Positions 41,643-51,230 are shown, counted from the first letter of the stretch. The stretch is DNA of 54,168 bases from Verrucomicrobiota bacterium (GCA_003402735.1 QQNE01000015.1:1-54168); one strand, 5' to 3'. Translations and numbers: made by a program. Notes: generated by a model from the sequence alone, not told the origin.

Positions 41643-44600
41643 GCGAGTGGCCACCGACTGACAAGGCCACCGAACCCAGCGCGGTCTCGATCTGCAGCAA
41701 AACCATTTCCGGATTTTCATACCAGTCCTTGCTCAGCACGTCGAAGACACGCCACCCGAAAGACTTGAGAATGCCGGGACGCAGCACGGCACGCTCCAGG
41801 GCATCCGCTCCCGCGCAGCGCACTTGACCATCCAGGAGAATCGCAAGTTCGTAGTCGGGCTGCCCAGTCCGCCGCACCGCCACATCGATCTTGAAGCCGG
41901 ACTCCCCGTTCTCCGTGGAAACCTCGTAGCCGCGGGCTCGCAGGGCGGTGGCCAGGGCACGTGAAGTCACCGACCCTCCCTCCTTCCGCGGATCCGCACC
42001 GCCATCCGTCTCGCGCCCCACGGGTCGCAACCGGAGCAACACCCGCTCCGCCAACTCCCGGTCACCGACCGAGACCGCGCTGGCATACTCCAGGAAATTC
42101 CGCAAATAACGCGCCCCATCGTTCCAATCGTTCGTGATCTGGGACGCCGAGATCGATGTCACCACCATCATGTGCCGCCGGGCCCGGGACAAAATCACAT
42201 TCAACCGCTTCTCCCCTCCGGCCTGATTGATCGGACCGAAGTTCATCTTCATCTTGCCATCGGGACCGGGCGCATAACACACGCTCAAAATGATGATGTC
42301 CCGCTCGTCGCCCTGCACGTTCTCCAGGTTCTTCACGAACAATCCGGTGATCTCCCCACCCTCAACCCGCTCCCGTTCCGCCGCCAGGAGACGGTGAAAA
42401 TCCGCGTCCGCCTTGGCCAACTGTTCCAGGGCACGCTCGATCTCCTCCTGCTGCGCATCCGAGAACGCCACCACGCCCACCGTTTGCCGAGCGCCGGGCT
42501 CGAAATCGCGCTGCCTCCTCAAGAGATCCCGCACCAACCCAGCGATGCAAATCGCCTCCCGAACGTTGCGGCGCTTGTCGTAAACGCCTTCACGGACGTG
42601 GTGGACACTGATGCTCCGTTCCATGGCCGCGCTACACGCCGGCCCGGTCTCCGACGGATCCCGCAACACGATCGGCTCTCTCCGCTCTTCCACGGCCTGC
42701 CGGTCTGGAACGGTGAGAAGCTCTCCGCCGTAAAAGGCATGGTTCGAGAAACTGATGAGGGCCTCATGACGGCTCCGGTAGTGCCATCCCAACAGAGTGC
42801 TCGGGAGACGGAGGGCCGCATGACTCAAGAGGCTTTCCGCCGAAAGATCCATCGCCTCAACCCGGTTCTCCTCCCGGTAAAGCACCGTCTCCTCATCCTC
42901 CAAGGTCCCCGCGTTGAAGAAGTTCGTGGGAGGCAATTGCATCTCGTCGCCGACCACGATCACCTGCTTGCCCCGGAAGATGGAGGGGATCGCATCCTCC
43001 AATTTGATCTGGCTGGCCTCGTCAAAGATCACCACATCAAACAGATCCGCCTCCAACGGCAACGTCTGGGAAATGCTGAGAGGGCTCATCAACCAGACCG
43101 GCTTGAGATCGAAGAGAAACTCCCGGCTGCCGGTCGCAATCTCGCGGATCGACTTGAACCGCTGCTTCAGCCCGAACTGATGCTCCAACAAACATTTGCC
43201 CTCCTGGACCCGCTTCCGTCGCTCCCGTTCCCCATGCACCAGTTGCTCCTCTGGCCCATTGGGAACCTGCAGCGCCTGCCATGCCGCCTGACGGGACCTC
43301 GAGGCCAACTGCCGTCCGTTGTGCTCGATCCAACTCTGATAAAGCTGGGTCAAATCCTCGCAACACTTCCGGTAAGTCGGTCCATCCAGCCGCTTCAATT
43401 CCCGGGACGATTCCAAACGCTCCATCACCGCCTTCCGCCCGATCGCAAGTTCGAGAGCTTCCGGCTCCAACTCCACACTCCGCGCGACCTCGTAAAGATC
43501 GCTCGGCAACGTAACCAGTCCCCGCAAGCTGGGCGCCAGTTCCGGCAACGACGCCAATTCCTGAAGCACGCCTCCGCACATTCCGCGCAGCTCTCCCGCC
43601 GTCCGCTCTTCGTAACCCGGCAGGATCTGTTCCAACCCTCGCAACTCGCCGAGAAAGACACCTGCCAAATGCAGGTCCGCCACCGTTCTCCGGCTGTCGC
43701 GCCCGCTCGCCAACAGATGCAAAAGTTCCCGCATCCGCACCGAGTCCGGAAGCCGCTGCTGCAATTCCCGAAGTTGTCGGGTCGCGTTCAGGAGAGCCAG
43801 CGTGTCAGGCACCCGAAACTCTCGGCGGATCCGCGCCTCCAGGGCTTCGATCTCACCGGCCAAGGCATACTCGCTTTCCAACGACGCGAGCAGACTCGTC
43901 CACCTCGGCACCACCGAATGCCCCTGAAAATCATAACGCTGCCGCAAAACCTCACGCAATCTCCAAAACCGCCGGTGGAGAAAGCGGCAATGCACATGAT
44001 CCAGAAAACGCGATGTCTCCAGGGCCGGAGACAACTCGGTTGCGGGCAGTCTCTCTTTCCAATGACGGTTCTCCTCCCGCGTCCGCTCCATCCGGACCAG
44101 CAGATCATGCAACTCCGCGTCCAGTTCACGGAGACGCCGCGATTCAAAACTGTCCTCGCGAACCATGCCCATGAGCTCGTGAATCACAAAATAGTGAGCC
44201 TGGGATGCCAGCGTCACCAAAGGCGGCATCTCACACAACCGCATCCGGCCGAAGGTCTCATCCAGATCTCCCATGAGCTTCGCCAGTTGGTGCACCGCGT
44301 TCTCACGCAGCTCCAGTTCCTTCCGGATCTGGGCCACCGGAATTTCCCCTGAGAAACAGTCGAAACTGAGATCGCGCAAGGGATTCGCCCCCAGCGCGCG
44401 GCGCCTCCCCGCCCCCTGCAGCGCGTCCGCCACTTCGTAAAGCGCTCGTCCGGAAGCGAGCCAACGCCCATACCCAGGCAACTGACTGTCTCCGGAAGGT
44501 TCCATCCGCACCGCGTGGGGCCTGAGCTCAATCATTCGCTCCAACAATTGCAGCGTGCTCACCGGCGCATCTTTCAAGGGAAGCAACAGTTCGCTGGAAT

Positions 44601-46782
44601 AGGAATTCAAACTCGCCAGCGACGACCGGATGCTTTCCACGAGTTGCGACGACACCGGATCCCTCTGGTTTCCCGCTCCGCAACCTTGCGCCTGTTCATA
44701 GGAATCCCTGAGGTTCCCCAGGAACGGCCCTCGATCCTTTTGCGAATCATGGATCAACACCACCTGTTGCCCCAGCTGGGCCCGGCTCAGCCGGGAGTGC
44801 ACCACGTCCAGGGCCGCCCGCTTCTCACACACGAACAACACCCGCATGCGCCGCGACAGATAATCCGCAATCAGGTTGGCGATGGTCTGCGACTTCCCCG
44901 TTCCCGGGGGACCCTGGATGATCATGTTCTGTCCGGTGCGCGCCCGGGCGATCGCTGAAATCTGCGTCGGATCGGCGGGCGCAATCAGACTCTGGTCCGG
45001 GAGCCCGAGATCCTCCAACTCCTCTCCGGCGCATCTGCCCATGGAGGAAAACAGATCATCAAAACTCTCATGCGAGATTCCGCGATCCAGCAATTCATCG
45101 TAGTCATGCACCAACGTCATCTTCTGGAAATCAAAGTTCCCCAGGGTCACTGAGCACAGATCATACTCCCAAACATAGGGATTGCTCATCGACTCCGTGA
45201 CCGTGTCATAACGTTCCTGCTCATAGTGAGAATACTCCAGGGGCAACGCTGCCGTTCGGATGTAAGTCTCAAAGAGGCGCACGCCCAGCGGGACCATTGG
45301 AGAACTGCGGTAGGAATAACTCACCTCACAATACGTCCCCACGTTCTCCCCACAGAGACGGTTCGGCACCACATCGTTCACCGGAACGTATGGCACGCGA
45401 TCTCTCCAGAGACGAATGCGGGTCCGGTCGACGATGTTCAGACTCAGACTGTGCGCACTCGCCTCGATGCTCTGCTTCAAGGCCTCACCAAACTCCAGCG
45501 GGGAGGTCATGGTCAGATCGATCTTCTCCGGAAGATCCAGGTTGTAGAGCAGCTTGAGAAAATGCCGCAGCGCCGGGTTCACTTCCACCTCCGTCCCGAT
45601 CGGTTCAAGATCAAAGGAATCCTGGACGCCGTGCGCCGCTTCCAACCGCACCGGCAACAACAACAGAGGCGAATGAATCACCTCATTCTGGCTCGCAGCA
45701 TCCCGGAGATTGTGCCAGTGGAGAAAGGACAGGGCCAAGCGCAGGTTTGAGAATCCATAGTCCTTCTCATGCTGCTTGGCGGTCTGCAAAACCCGCTGCA
45801 AGGCCGCTCCCGTCTCCTGCGCGGTCTCCTCTGAAAAATAACAGTCCAGCCGGATCCGTCTCCCCTCCCGGAAGCGATCTTCCAAATCGGGTTGCCACAG
45901 GAAAAATTGCCGCATATCCAGACTTTGATAGGCCAGCGTCCGGGGAATTGAGGCGTCCGTCAGGTTCACCGACTGCGCGCTCGGTTCATGATAGATCAGT
46001 TTGTTGCGGCGCGTCGTGTCGAACAACTTGTCCCGCAAATGCTTCAGCACCGCGGTCCGCTTGTCGCCCGCAACCCCGCACCCCGGAAACACCGGCAACT
46101 TCCCGGCGTCCACCGCCTTTCCAGCCCGGAAGTGAAACAAATAGTCGCGAATCATTTTCAGGTTCTGAAACCTGCGACTGCGAACCGTTTCCGTGGTCTT
46201 CAGAATGACCTTCTGAATCGCCGGATTCAACTCCGGATAGAGTCGGAACAGATTGTGCCGGTTCTCCACAAACTTCGTCAACGCCGCGCGATCCCGAAAA
46301 TCAAGCCCCAGAGCCAAACTGGCCAGGATCATCCCGATCGAGAAAACGTCCGTGGCAGGGTCGTGATGTCCGACGAGGTGTTCCCAAGCAATATAATCGG
46401 TAACATAAGATGGATAACTCACCTTGTCCCGGGGCCCCAGGATGAGGCGGTTCTCCTTCCCTGACATCACTCCGACGATCTCGATCGGCCGGTTCCGCGC
46501 CGGTTGCAGACGATCGAGGACGTCATGATTCCGCGCCGGTTCATGAGCGTCGCTCTCACGAAACCAGAGGCTGCCATGGGTCGCGTGGAGCGCACCAATG
46601 CCCGACAAGGGGGCCACCAGCCCACGCTCATGCGTCTCGAGCACCTGTTCAATGAGCGGGACGATGGCCGCCACAATCTTTTCGGCGCTCAGACGAGTTT
46701 TCACCGAATCGCCCAGGAAGACCTGGAAGGGAAAGGAAGGAGGTTGTTCCATGAGATGATGTTTCCGGGTTTGCCCTTGCAT
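41635..46782 (-). CDS. Kinase-like / DUF4011 / SF1 helicase / nuclease-like fusion protein (Hhe-like)
   Basis: The 1715-residue protein has four parts. First, a region (about 1-230) like the C-lobe of a Ser/Thr kinase: YIAWEHLVGHHDPATDVFSIG resembles the APE-DxWSxG segments, but no catalytic loop HRD or DFG is visible. Second, a DUF4011 domain from about 240 (RDKLFDTTRRNKLIY). Third, an SF1 helicase with Walker A GPPGTGKSQ (about 624), motif II FDEASQIKLEDA (about 1254), GDEMQLPP and motif V/VI in LNVILSRARRHMMVVTS. Fourth, a C-terminal PD-(D/E)xK/Vsr-type region (about 1605-1715, SGFKIDVAVRRTGQPDYELA). It is coupled to an M48-type peptidase gene 10 bp upstream. Known Hhe proteins join DUF4011, helicase and Vsr; an anti-phage role is inferred. 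A start at 46752 is also possible. Confidence 0.85.
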   Translation of the reverse strand: MQGQTRKHHLMEQPPSFPFQVFLGDSVKTRLSAEKIVAAIVPLIEQVLETHERGLVAPLSGIGALHATHGSLWFRESDAHEPARNHDVLDRLQPARNRPIEIVGVMSGKENRLILGPRDKVSYPSYVTDYIAWEHLVGHHDPATDVFSIGMILASLALGLDFRDRAALTKFVENRHNLFRLYPELNPAIQKVILKTTETVRSRRFQNLKMIRDYLFHFRAGKAVDAGKLPVFPGCGVAGDKRTAVLKHLRDKLFDTTRRNKLIYHEPSAQSVNLTDASIPRTLAYQSLDMRQFFLWQPDLEDRFREGRRIRLDCYFSEETAQETGAALQRVLQTAKQHEKDYGFSNLRLALSFLHWHNLRDAASQNEVIHSPLLLLPVRLEAAHGVQDSFDLEPIGTEVEVNPALRHFLKLLYNLDLPEKIDLTMTSPLEFGEALKQSIEASAHSLSLNIVDRTRIRLWRDRVPYVPVNDVVPNRLCGENVGTYCEVSYSYRSSPMVPLGVRLFETYIRTAALPLEYSHYEQERYDTVTESMSNPYVWEYDLCSVTLGNFDFQKMTLVHDYDELLDRGISHESFDDLFSSMGRCAGEELEDLGLPDQSLIAPADPTQISAIARARTGQNMIIQGPPGTGKSQTIANLIADYLSRRMRVLFVCEKRAALDVVHSRLSRAQLGQQVVLIHDSQKDRGPFLGNLRDSYEQAQGCGAGNQRDPVSSQLVESIRSSLASLNSYSSELLLPLKDAPVSTLQLLERMIELRPHAVRMEPSGDSQLPGYGRWLASGRALYEVADALQGAGRRRALGANPLRDLSFDCFSGEIPVAQIRKELELRENAVHQLAKLMGDLDETFGRMRLCEMPPLVTLASQAHYFVIHELMGMVREDSFESRRLRELDAELHDLLVRMERTREENRHWKERLPATELSPALETSRFLDHVHCRFLHRRFWRLREVLRQRYDFQGHSVVPRWTSLLASLESEYALAGEIEALEARIRREFRVPDTLALLNATRQLRELQQRLPDSVRMRELLHLLASGRDSRRTVADLHLAGVFLGELRGLEQILPGYEERTAGELRGMCGGVLQELASLPELAPSLRGLVTLPSDLYEVARSVELEPEALELAIGRKAVMERLESSRELKRLDGPTYRKCCEDLTQLYQSWIEHNGRQLASRSRQAAWQALQVPNGPEEQLVHGERERRKRVQEGKCLLEHQFGLKQRFKSIREIATGSREFLFDLKPVWLMSPLSISQTLPLEADLFDVVIFDEASQIKLEDAIPSIFRGKQVIVVGDEMQLPPTNFFNAGTLEDEETVLYREENRVEAMDLSAESLLSHAALRLPSTLLGWHYRSRHEALISFSNHAFYGGELLTVPDRQAVEERREPIVLRDPSETGPACSAAMERSISVHHVREGVYDKRRNVREAICIAGLVRDLLRRQRDFEPGARQTVGVVAFSDAQQEEIERALEQLAKADADFHRLLAAERERVEGGEITGLFVKNLENVQGDERDIIILSVCYAPGPDGKMKMNFGPINQAGGEKRLNVILSRARRHMMVVTSISASQITNDWNDGARYLRNFLEYASAVSVGDRELAERVLLRLRPVGRETDGGADPRKEGGSVTSRALATALRARGYEVSTENGESGFKIDVAVRRTGQPDYELAILLDGQVRCAGADALERAVLRPGILKSFGWRVFDVLSKDWYENPEMVLLQIETALGSVALSVGGHSLS

Positions 46783-46792
46783 GGATGGAATC

Positions 46793-47980
46793 TCAGGCCG
46801 CCAAGGCCACCAGGTTGCGCTGCGCCAGGAGATCGAAACGAGCTCCCAACCCGAGCGCGATCGCCGCATCCTTGCACAGCTTCATCGCCTCCTTGACCGA
46901 TGAATCGACCACTGCGAAGTCCATCAACAGAAACACAAAATAATCACGGACCGTCTCAGACTCCCAGACCAACCCCTGGCAGATTTCCCGAAGGTCAGAG
47001 TTCTCATCCGCTGGATTCGCCGGATGCACGGGCAGAAAGCGCTCCCGGTGCCGACTCCATGCGCCATCTTGCGGGACGCGGATCCGATCGCTCAGGTTCC
47101 TCACAATGCGCTGCGTCCAACCGGTCAACCGATCCCGGGCAACCGCGTCGAGTCTTCCCAACTCCTTGCGCCCCTCGATCATCTCCGTGATCAACCGGTT
47201 CACGGCCTCCTCGCCGTGCTCGTCCCGAACCCAACGGGACAAGGCCCGGGCCCGAATGAAGCATTCGGGATGCGTCTGGCCGTGACTGCATTCGTCGGCC
47301 GACTTCTGATAAATCTCCTCGACCTGCGCAATATAGTCTTCGGCCGTAACCATGACATCCCCCGCTCCAACCCGCACCAAGGCCGAAACCATCGGCTCCA
47401 GACGACCCGCCACCATGGCCCCCGCCCGGTCGCAAAAGATCTCGGTATACAGTTGGGCGATGCGATGACTCTCCCGCAAGCTCGAGTGAACATCGCACGC
47501 GGCGTTCATCGTCTCCAACAACCGGGCGCAGGTGCGGTGATCCCCGTTGTCCGTGGCCCACAACTTGTAATGCCCCACCTCATGGCCAATCAAAGCGGCG
47601 ATTTCATCCTGGCGCAGGGAGGAGAGAATCTCCCCCTCGAACTTGAGATGCCCCTGCTCCTCCGTGTAATGCATGGAGGCGTTGTCCTGGTGCCCCCGAT
47701 GGGATTGATAAAGGGTGATGGGCTGTTCCACTTCCAGGAGTTGACGCGCCCGCTCGACCACTTCGTAAAGCGCCGGATTGTCCGCCTCCGGAAGACGGAC
47801 CGAGGTCTTGAGAAGGTTCAATTCGATGTCGGTCCGCCGGTTCACCGCCTTGTGGGCCGCGTGGAAGGACTGCCACACCGCCGGGTAGCGAGTTTGGAAG
47901 TATTGAACGAGTTGATAGTGATAGGGAAGAGGTTGGAGAGGTTTGTGTTTCATTAGAGGATGATATTCGCTTGAATACAT
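46793..47980 (-). CDS. M48-type zinc metallopeptidase, soluble, paired with the helicase fusion
   Basis: The 395-residue protein carries HEVGH in AALIGHEVGHYKLW (near residue 130) and the third zinc ligand Glu in LYTEIFCDRAGAMVAG, the pattern of M48-type gluzincins. The first 90 residues lie upstream of the catalytic core (RRTDIELNLLKTSVRLPEAD), and the last 200 are helical and of unknown role. No membrane segment or signal peptide is seen, so it is cytoplasmic, unlike HtpX. It is the first gene of the module; the fusion gene starts 10 bp after its stop. An in-frame ATG at 47953 is an alternative start. It may cleave a protein when phage is sensed; this is inferred. Confidence 0.82.
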   Translation of the reverse strand: MYSSEYHPLMKHKPLQPLPYHYQLVQYFQTRYPAVWQSFHAAHKAVNRRTDIELNLLKTSVRLPEADNPALYEVVERARQLLEVEQPITLYQSHRGHQDNASMHYTEEQGHLKFEGEILSSLRQDEIAALIGHEVGHYKLWATDNGDHRTCARLLETMNAACDVHSSLRESHRIAQLYTEIFCDRAGAMVAGRLEPMVSALVRVGAGDVMVTAEDYIAQVEEIYQKSADECSHGQTHPECFIRARALSRWVRDEHGEEAVNRLITEMIEGRKELGRLDAVARDRLTGWTQRIVRNLSDRIRVPQDGAWSRHRERFLPVHPANPADENSDLREICQGLVWESETVRDYFVFLLMDFAVVDSSVKEAMKLCKDAAIALGLGARFDLLAQRNLVALAA

Positions 47981-48159
47981 GATAAATCCAGCAAAGAAAA
48001 TGAATCTGTTATGACTACACAGTCATGTAAAGACCACCCTGAGGTTCCGCCAACCAGCGCACGAAGCGCCGCAAAGCCGCCTCGTCGGCCCGGGTCCGGT
48101 GAACCGGGGCAGATCTCCGGTTGCATCCCCGCATGAGGTGCGGGAGAGATTGCTCTGCC

Positions 48160-49590
48160 ATGCCCCGAACTGCCGTTCCCAATGTTCTCGCTGAACGCTA
48201 CGCCTCCGAACCGATGCGCCAAATCTGGTCGCCAGAGGCCAAGGTGCTGCGCGAACGCGAGCTCTGGATTGCGGTGATGCGCGCCCAGCGGGATGTCGGA
48301 ATCCCCATTTCCCCAGAGGCGATCACCGCCTATGAACAGGTCAAAGATCGGGTCGATCTCGATTCCATCATGGCCCGGGAACGGGTCACCCGGCATGACG
48401 TCAAGGCGCGGATCGATGAGTTTTGCGAGTTGGCCAGTCATCAACAAGTTCACAAGGGGCTGACGAGCCGGGATCTCACAGAAAACGTGGAACAACTGCA
48501 GACGCTCGAGGCTTTGCGCCTCGTTGCCCACAAGACGGCGGCTGCCCTTGCCCGCCTCTCTCTCCGCGCCGGCGGCTATGCGGACCTGGTCCTCACCGCA
48601 CGCACCCACAATGTTCCCGCCCAGTTGACCACCTACGGCAAACGCCTCGCGATGTTCGGTGAGGAACTGCTCGGTGCCATGGAACAACTCCGGCATCTCA
48701 TCGCTACCTACCCGGCCCGAGGCCTCAAGGGCGCCGTCGGCACCCAGTTGGATCAATTGTCGCTCGTCGATGGAGATCCCGCCAAGGTCGCCAAACTCGA
48801 GGAACGCCTCCTCCATCACCTCGGCTTCCCAGCCGCGCTCGGGGCCGTTGGCCAAGTCTATCCCCGAAGTCTGGATTTCCGGGTCGTGTCAGTCCTCACC
48901 GAATTGGCTTCCGCACCGTCCAGTCTCGCCAAAACCTTGCGGCTAATGGCAGGCCACGAAACCGCCAGCGAAGGGTTTGCTCCCGGCCAAGTCGGCTCCT
49001 CCGCCATGCCCCACAAAATGAACAGCCGTTCCTGCGAACGTCTCAACGGTCTCCACGTCATCCTCAAGGGACATCTCACGATGGCGTCCGGCCTCTCCGG
49101 TGATCAGTGGAACGAAGGCGACGTCTCCTGTTCCGTCGTCCGCAGAGTCGTTCTCCCGGACGCTTTTTTCGCCACGGACGGTCTGCTCGAAACCTTTCTG
49201 GTGATCCTTGAGCAGATGGAGGCGCATCCCGCCGCCATGGAACGCGAAAACCTTCGCTATCTCCCCTTCCTCCTCTCCACCACGTTTCTCATGGAAGCCG
49301 TCCGCCACGGAGTCGGCCGTGAAACCGCCCACGAGGCCATCAAGGAACACGCCGTGGCCGCGGCGAAAGCGCTGCGCGACGGTCTCGCTGCGGAAAGCAA
49401 CCTGATCTCCAGACTGGCGGCGGATCCCCGGATCGGCCTCAGCCAGGATCAACTCGCCGAGTGCCTGCAGCTTGGCCTCACAAAAACCGGCGCCGCCAGG
49501 GAACAAGTGGCCGCTTTCCAGAGCGCGGTCCAGCGTCTCCTCCCCTCCTATCCCGGGGCCGAAACCTACCAGCCCGGAACCATTCTCTGA
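48160..49590 (+). CDS. purB: Adenylosuccinate lyase
   Basis: The 476-residue protein belongs to the fumarase/aspartase superfamily and makes AMP and AICAR in purine synthesis. Markers: ARERVTRHDVKARIDEFCE, LTSRDLTENVEQLQTLEAL, ARTHNVPAQLTTYGKRLA and the signature GSSAMPHKMNSRSCERLNGL with the catalytic Ser. The start at 48160 (MPRTAVPNVLAERYAS) is preferred to a TTG start 39 bp upstream. The gene is divergent from the M48 gene with about 180 bp between them. Confidence 0.95.
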   Translation: MPRTAVPNVLAERYASEPMRQIWSPEAKVLRERELWIAVMRAQRDVGIPISPEAITAYEQVKDRVDLDSIMARERVTRHDVKARIDEFCELASHQQVHKGLTSRDLTENVEQLQTLEALRLVAHKTAAALARLSLRAGGYADLVLTARTHNVPAQLTTYGKRLAMFGEELLGAMEQLRHLIATYPARGLKGAVGTQLDQLSLVDGDPAKVAKLEERLLHHLGFPAALGAVGQVYPRSLDFRVVSVLTELASAPSSLAKTLRLMAGHETASEGFAPGQVGSSAMPHKMNSRSCERLNGLHVILKGHLTMASGLSGDQWNEGDVSCSVVRRVVLPDAFFATDGLLETFLVILEQMEAHPAAMERENLRYLPFLLSTTFLMEAVRHGVGRETAHEAIKEHAVAAAKALRDGLAAESNLISRLAADPRIGLSQDQLAECLQLGLTKTGAAREQVAAFQSAVQRLLPSYPGAETYQPGTIL

Positions 49591-49593
49591 GGC

Positions 49594-50058
49594 TCAGGCC
49601 ATCGGCCTCTCCGTCAGGACCAACTTTGCCCTGGCAAGGATGCGGTCAATCCGCAGAGGCTTGATCAGGATGCCCTTGACGCGCACATCCCGCTGCAAGT
49701 CTTCGGCACGCTGCTGATCGCCAGCCTCCCCCACAAAGATCACCGGAGGCAGGAACCGCCCGGGGACCTGACTGTAGTGATGCACTTTGGCCAGCATCTC
49801 ATACAGCAACTCACCAGGCAGCACCGGCAAGTGGAGGCTGAGCACGATGAGCTTGTAACGCCTCTGCAGACACCGCTCGAAGGCGACTTCCCCACTGAAG
49901 CAGGTGTCGACTTCACACAGGGTGAAACTCAGCAGCGAATCCCGGATCAACCGCATCGTCGACACCTCCTCGTGAGCCACCAGCACCGGGTCCACTGCAG
50001 ATGAGGCCCCTCCGCTGGAATCTGTCGCGCTCCCCCCGTTCATGCTGCTTTCAGGCAA
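49594..50058 (-). CDS. Receiver-like protein lacking the phospho-acceptor Asp
   Basis: The 154-residue protein has a receiver-like fold from about residue 23: VLVAHEEVSTMRLIRD replaces the usual VVDDE opening, YKLIVLSLHLPVLPG has Ser where the phospho-acceptor Asp should be, and the conserved Lys is kept in GILIKPLRIDRIL. It has no output domain. It is probably a phosphorylation-independent pseudo-receiver that works by protein contact. Fifty-seven bp separate it from the upstream membrane-protein gene. Two near starts (50058, 50043) exist. Confidence 0.75.
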   Translation of the reverse strand: MPESSMNGGSATDSSGGASSAVDPVLVAHEEVSTMRLIRDSLLSFTLCEVDTCFSGEVAFERCLQRRYKLIVLSLHLPVLPGELLYEMLAKVHHYSQVPGRFLPPVIFVGEAGDQQRAEDLQRDVRVKGILIKPLRIDRILARAKLVLTERPMA

Positions 50059-50115
50059 TGGCCAGGACCGTCGTCCAAACGGCCCCGCAACTCAAAAAAA
50101 AAACGCACCCGAGGT

Positions 50116-50880
50116 TCAAGGTTTGCCCACCTCCGCTTCCCGGACCACCGGCAGACGGCCGTAAAGATTGAGTCGCGCGGGCGGCGCCAGGTCCAGGGCC
50201 AAGCCTGACGAAGTCTCCTGCGCACCGTAGACAATCGGAACGGCGGTGAACACCAGTTTGTCCTCATTCAATCTCGATACGTTGATGACGGCGGCACAGA
50301 CCGCTGCGCCACCGATTTCAAAAACGCCCTTGGGTGCGGAAGCGAACGCTGCGTCCGGAACGACCGATGCAGGAAGCACATATTCCAAGACCACGTTGGG
50401 ATAATCCTCCGCTTGGCCGCGCAAGACCAATCCCGATGGAAAGACGTCCTCCGGGCCCAACCGATGCACCTGCTGAAGGAGATAGTTTCCTCGCACGTAG
50501 GTAACGCGCTCCACCCCATTGAAATTCGTGATGAATTGTCGGCGCAGAACCGAGCTGAGCGCGCGCAAGGCTCGGGAATCGTTGTTGTAGTAGAGCTGGT
50601 AGAGATCCCGCGGCGTGTGAAAACGCCCTCGCGGAGCGTTGCCCGGCTGATAATCCTTGAGCTGCGGCAGTTTCCCCAGATCGAGGAGGAGATTGTAATT
50701 GAAGGCCTTCTCCGGCCGGCCGAAGACATACATGCAGAAGGTCCAGGAAAAGGCGCAAAGAGCCGCCAAGATGGCGATGATGGCCGACCAAATGATGACC
50801 TCATTCTGCACGCCGTTTCGGGCGCTTGCCAACCGAACCTGGCGGGCAAAGGTCGTTCGGTCGCTGCTGAAGAATTCCAT
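50116..50880 (-). CDS. Single-pass membrane protein of unknown function
   Basis: The 254-residue protein has one membrane helix near the N-terminus (about 29-54, IIWSAIIAILAALCAFSWTFCMYV) followed by a soluble domain of about 200 residues with no recognised motif. The soluble part would face the periplasm or outside. It is 17 bp downstream of the A-type Fe-S carrier gene, suggesting co-transcription but no obvious link. I do not recognise the family. Confidence 0.65.
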   Translation of the reverse strand: MEFFSSDRTTFARQVRLASARNGVQNEVIIWSAIIAILAALCAFSWTFCMYVFGRPEKAFNYNLLLDLGKLPQLKDYQPGNAPRGRFHTPRDLYQLYYNNDSRALRALSSVLRRQFITNFNGVERVTYVRGNYLLQQVHRLGPEDVFPSGLVLRGQAEDYPNVVLEYVLPASVVPDAAFASAPKGVFEIGGAAVCAAVINVSRLNEDKLVFTAVPIVYGAQETSSGLALDLAPPARLNLYGRLPVVREAEVGKP

Positions 50881-50897
50881 GCGGGAACCCCTTTCCC

Positions 50898-51230
50898 TCA
50901 GGCCCCCACCTCAAACGACGTCCCGCAGCCACAACTCCGGGCCGCGTTCGGATTGTGGATCTTGAACCCGGAATCGTTCAGGGAATCCTCGTAATCGATC
51001 TGGCTCCCCTCTAAAAAACGGAGGCTCGCCTGATCGATGATGAAACGCACGTCTCCAGCGAGGACGATCTCGTCCCCGGGGACCGGAGGCGCCAGCCGCA
51101 TCGTGTATTGCATGCCCGCGCAGCCCCCCTTCTCCACCGCCAAACGAAGCCCGTAACCATCCGGAGCGAAACCTTTCTCCTCTAACATGGCACGAAGTTG
51201 GTTGACGGCCTCCTCGGTGACGGTGATCAT
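50898..51230 (-). CDS. A-type iron-sulfur cluster carrier (IscA/ErpA family)
   Basis: The 110-residue protein has the three ligand cysteines of A-type carriers: C37 in EKGGCAGMQYTM and C100/C102 in ARSCGCGTSFEV. It begins MITVTEEAVNQLRAML as in ErpA/IscA. It carries Fe-S clusters to apo-proteins, possibly including the Fe-S enzymes elsewhere in this window. The start at 51230 is the family start. It is divergent from mutL with a 67-bp gap. Confidence 0.93.
   Translation of the reverse strand: MITVTEEAVNQLRAMLEEKGFAPDGYGLRLAVEKGGCAGMQYTMRLAPPVPGDEIVLAGDVRFIIDQASLRFLEGSQIDYEDSLNDSGFKIHNPNAARSCGCGTSFEVGA

Noticed and set aside
42172-44352. 726-residue plus-strand frame inside the helicase fusion
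   Set aside because: It lies opposite the helicase motifs on the minus strand and shows only Pro/His/Arg/Leu-biased shadow composition.
48110-48160. Hairpin CCCGCA/TGCGGG and GGGAGAG before purB resembling a glycine or purine riboswitch
   Set aside because: The conserved cores of these riboswitches are absent; only a short stem and a GGGAGAG string are seen.
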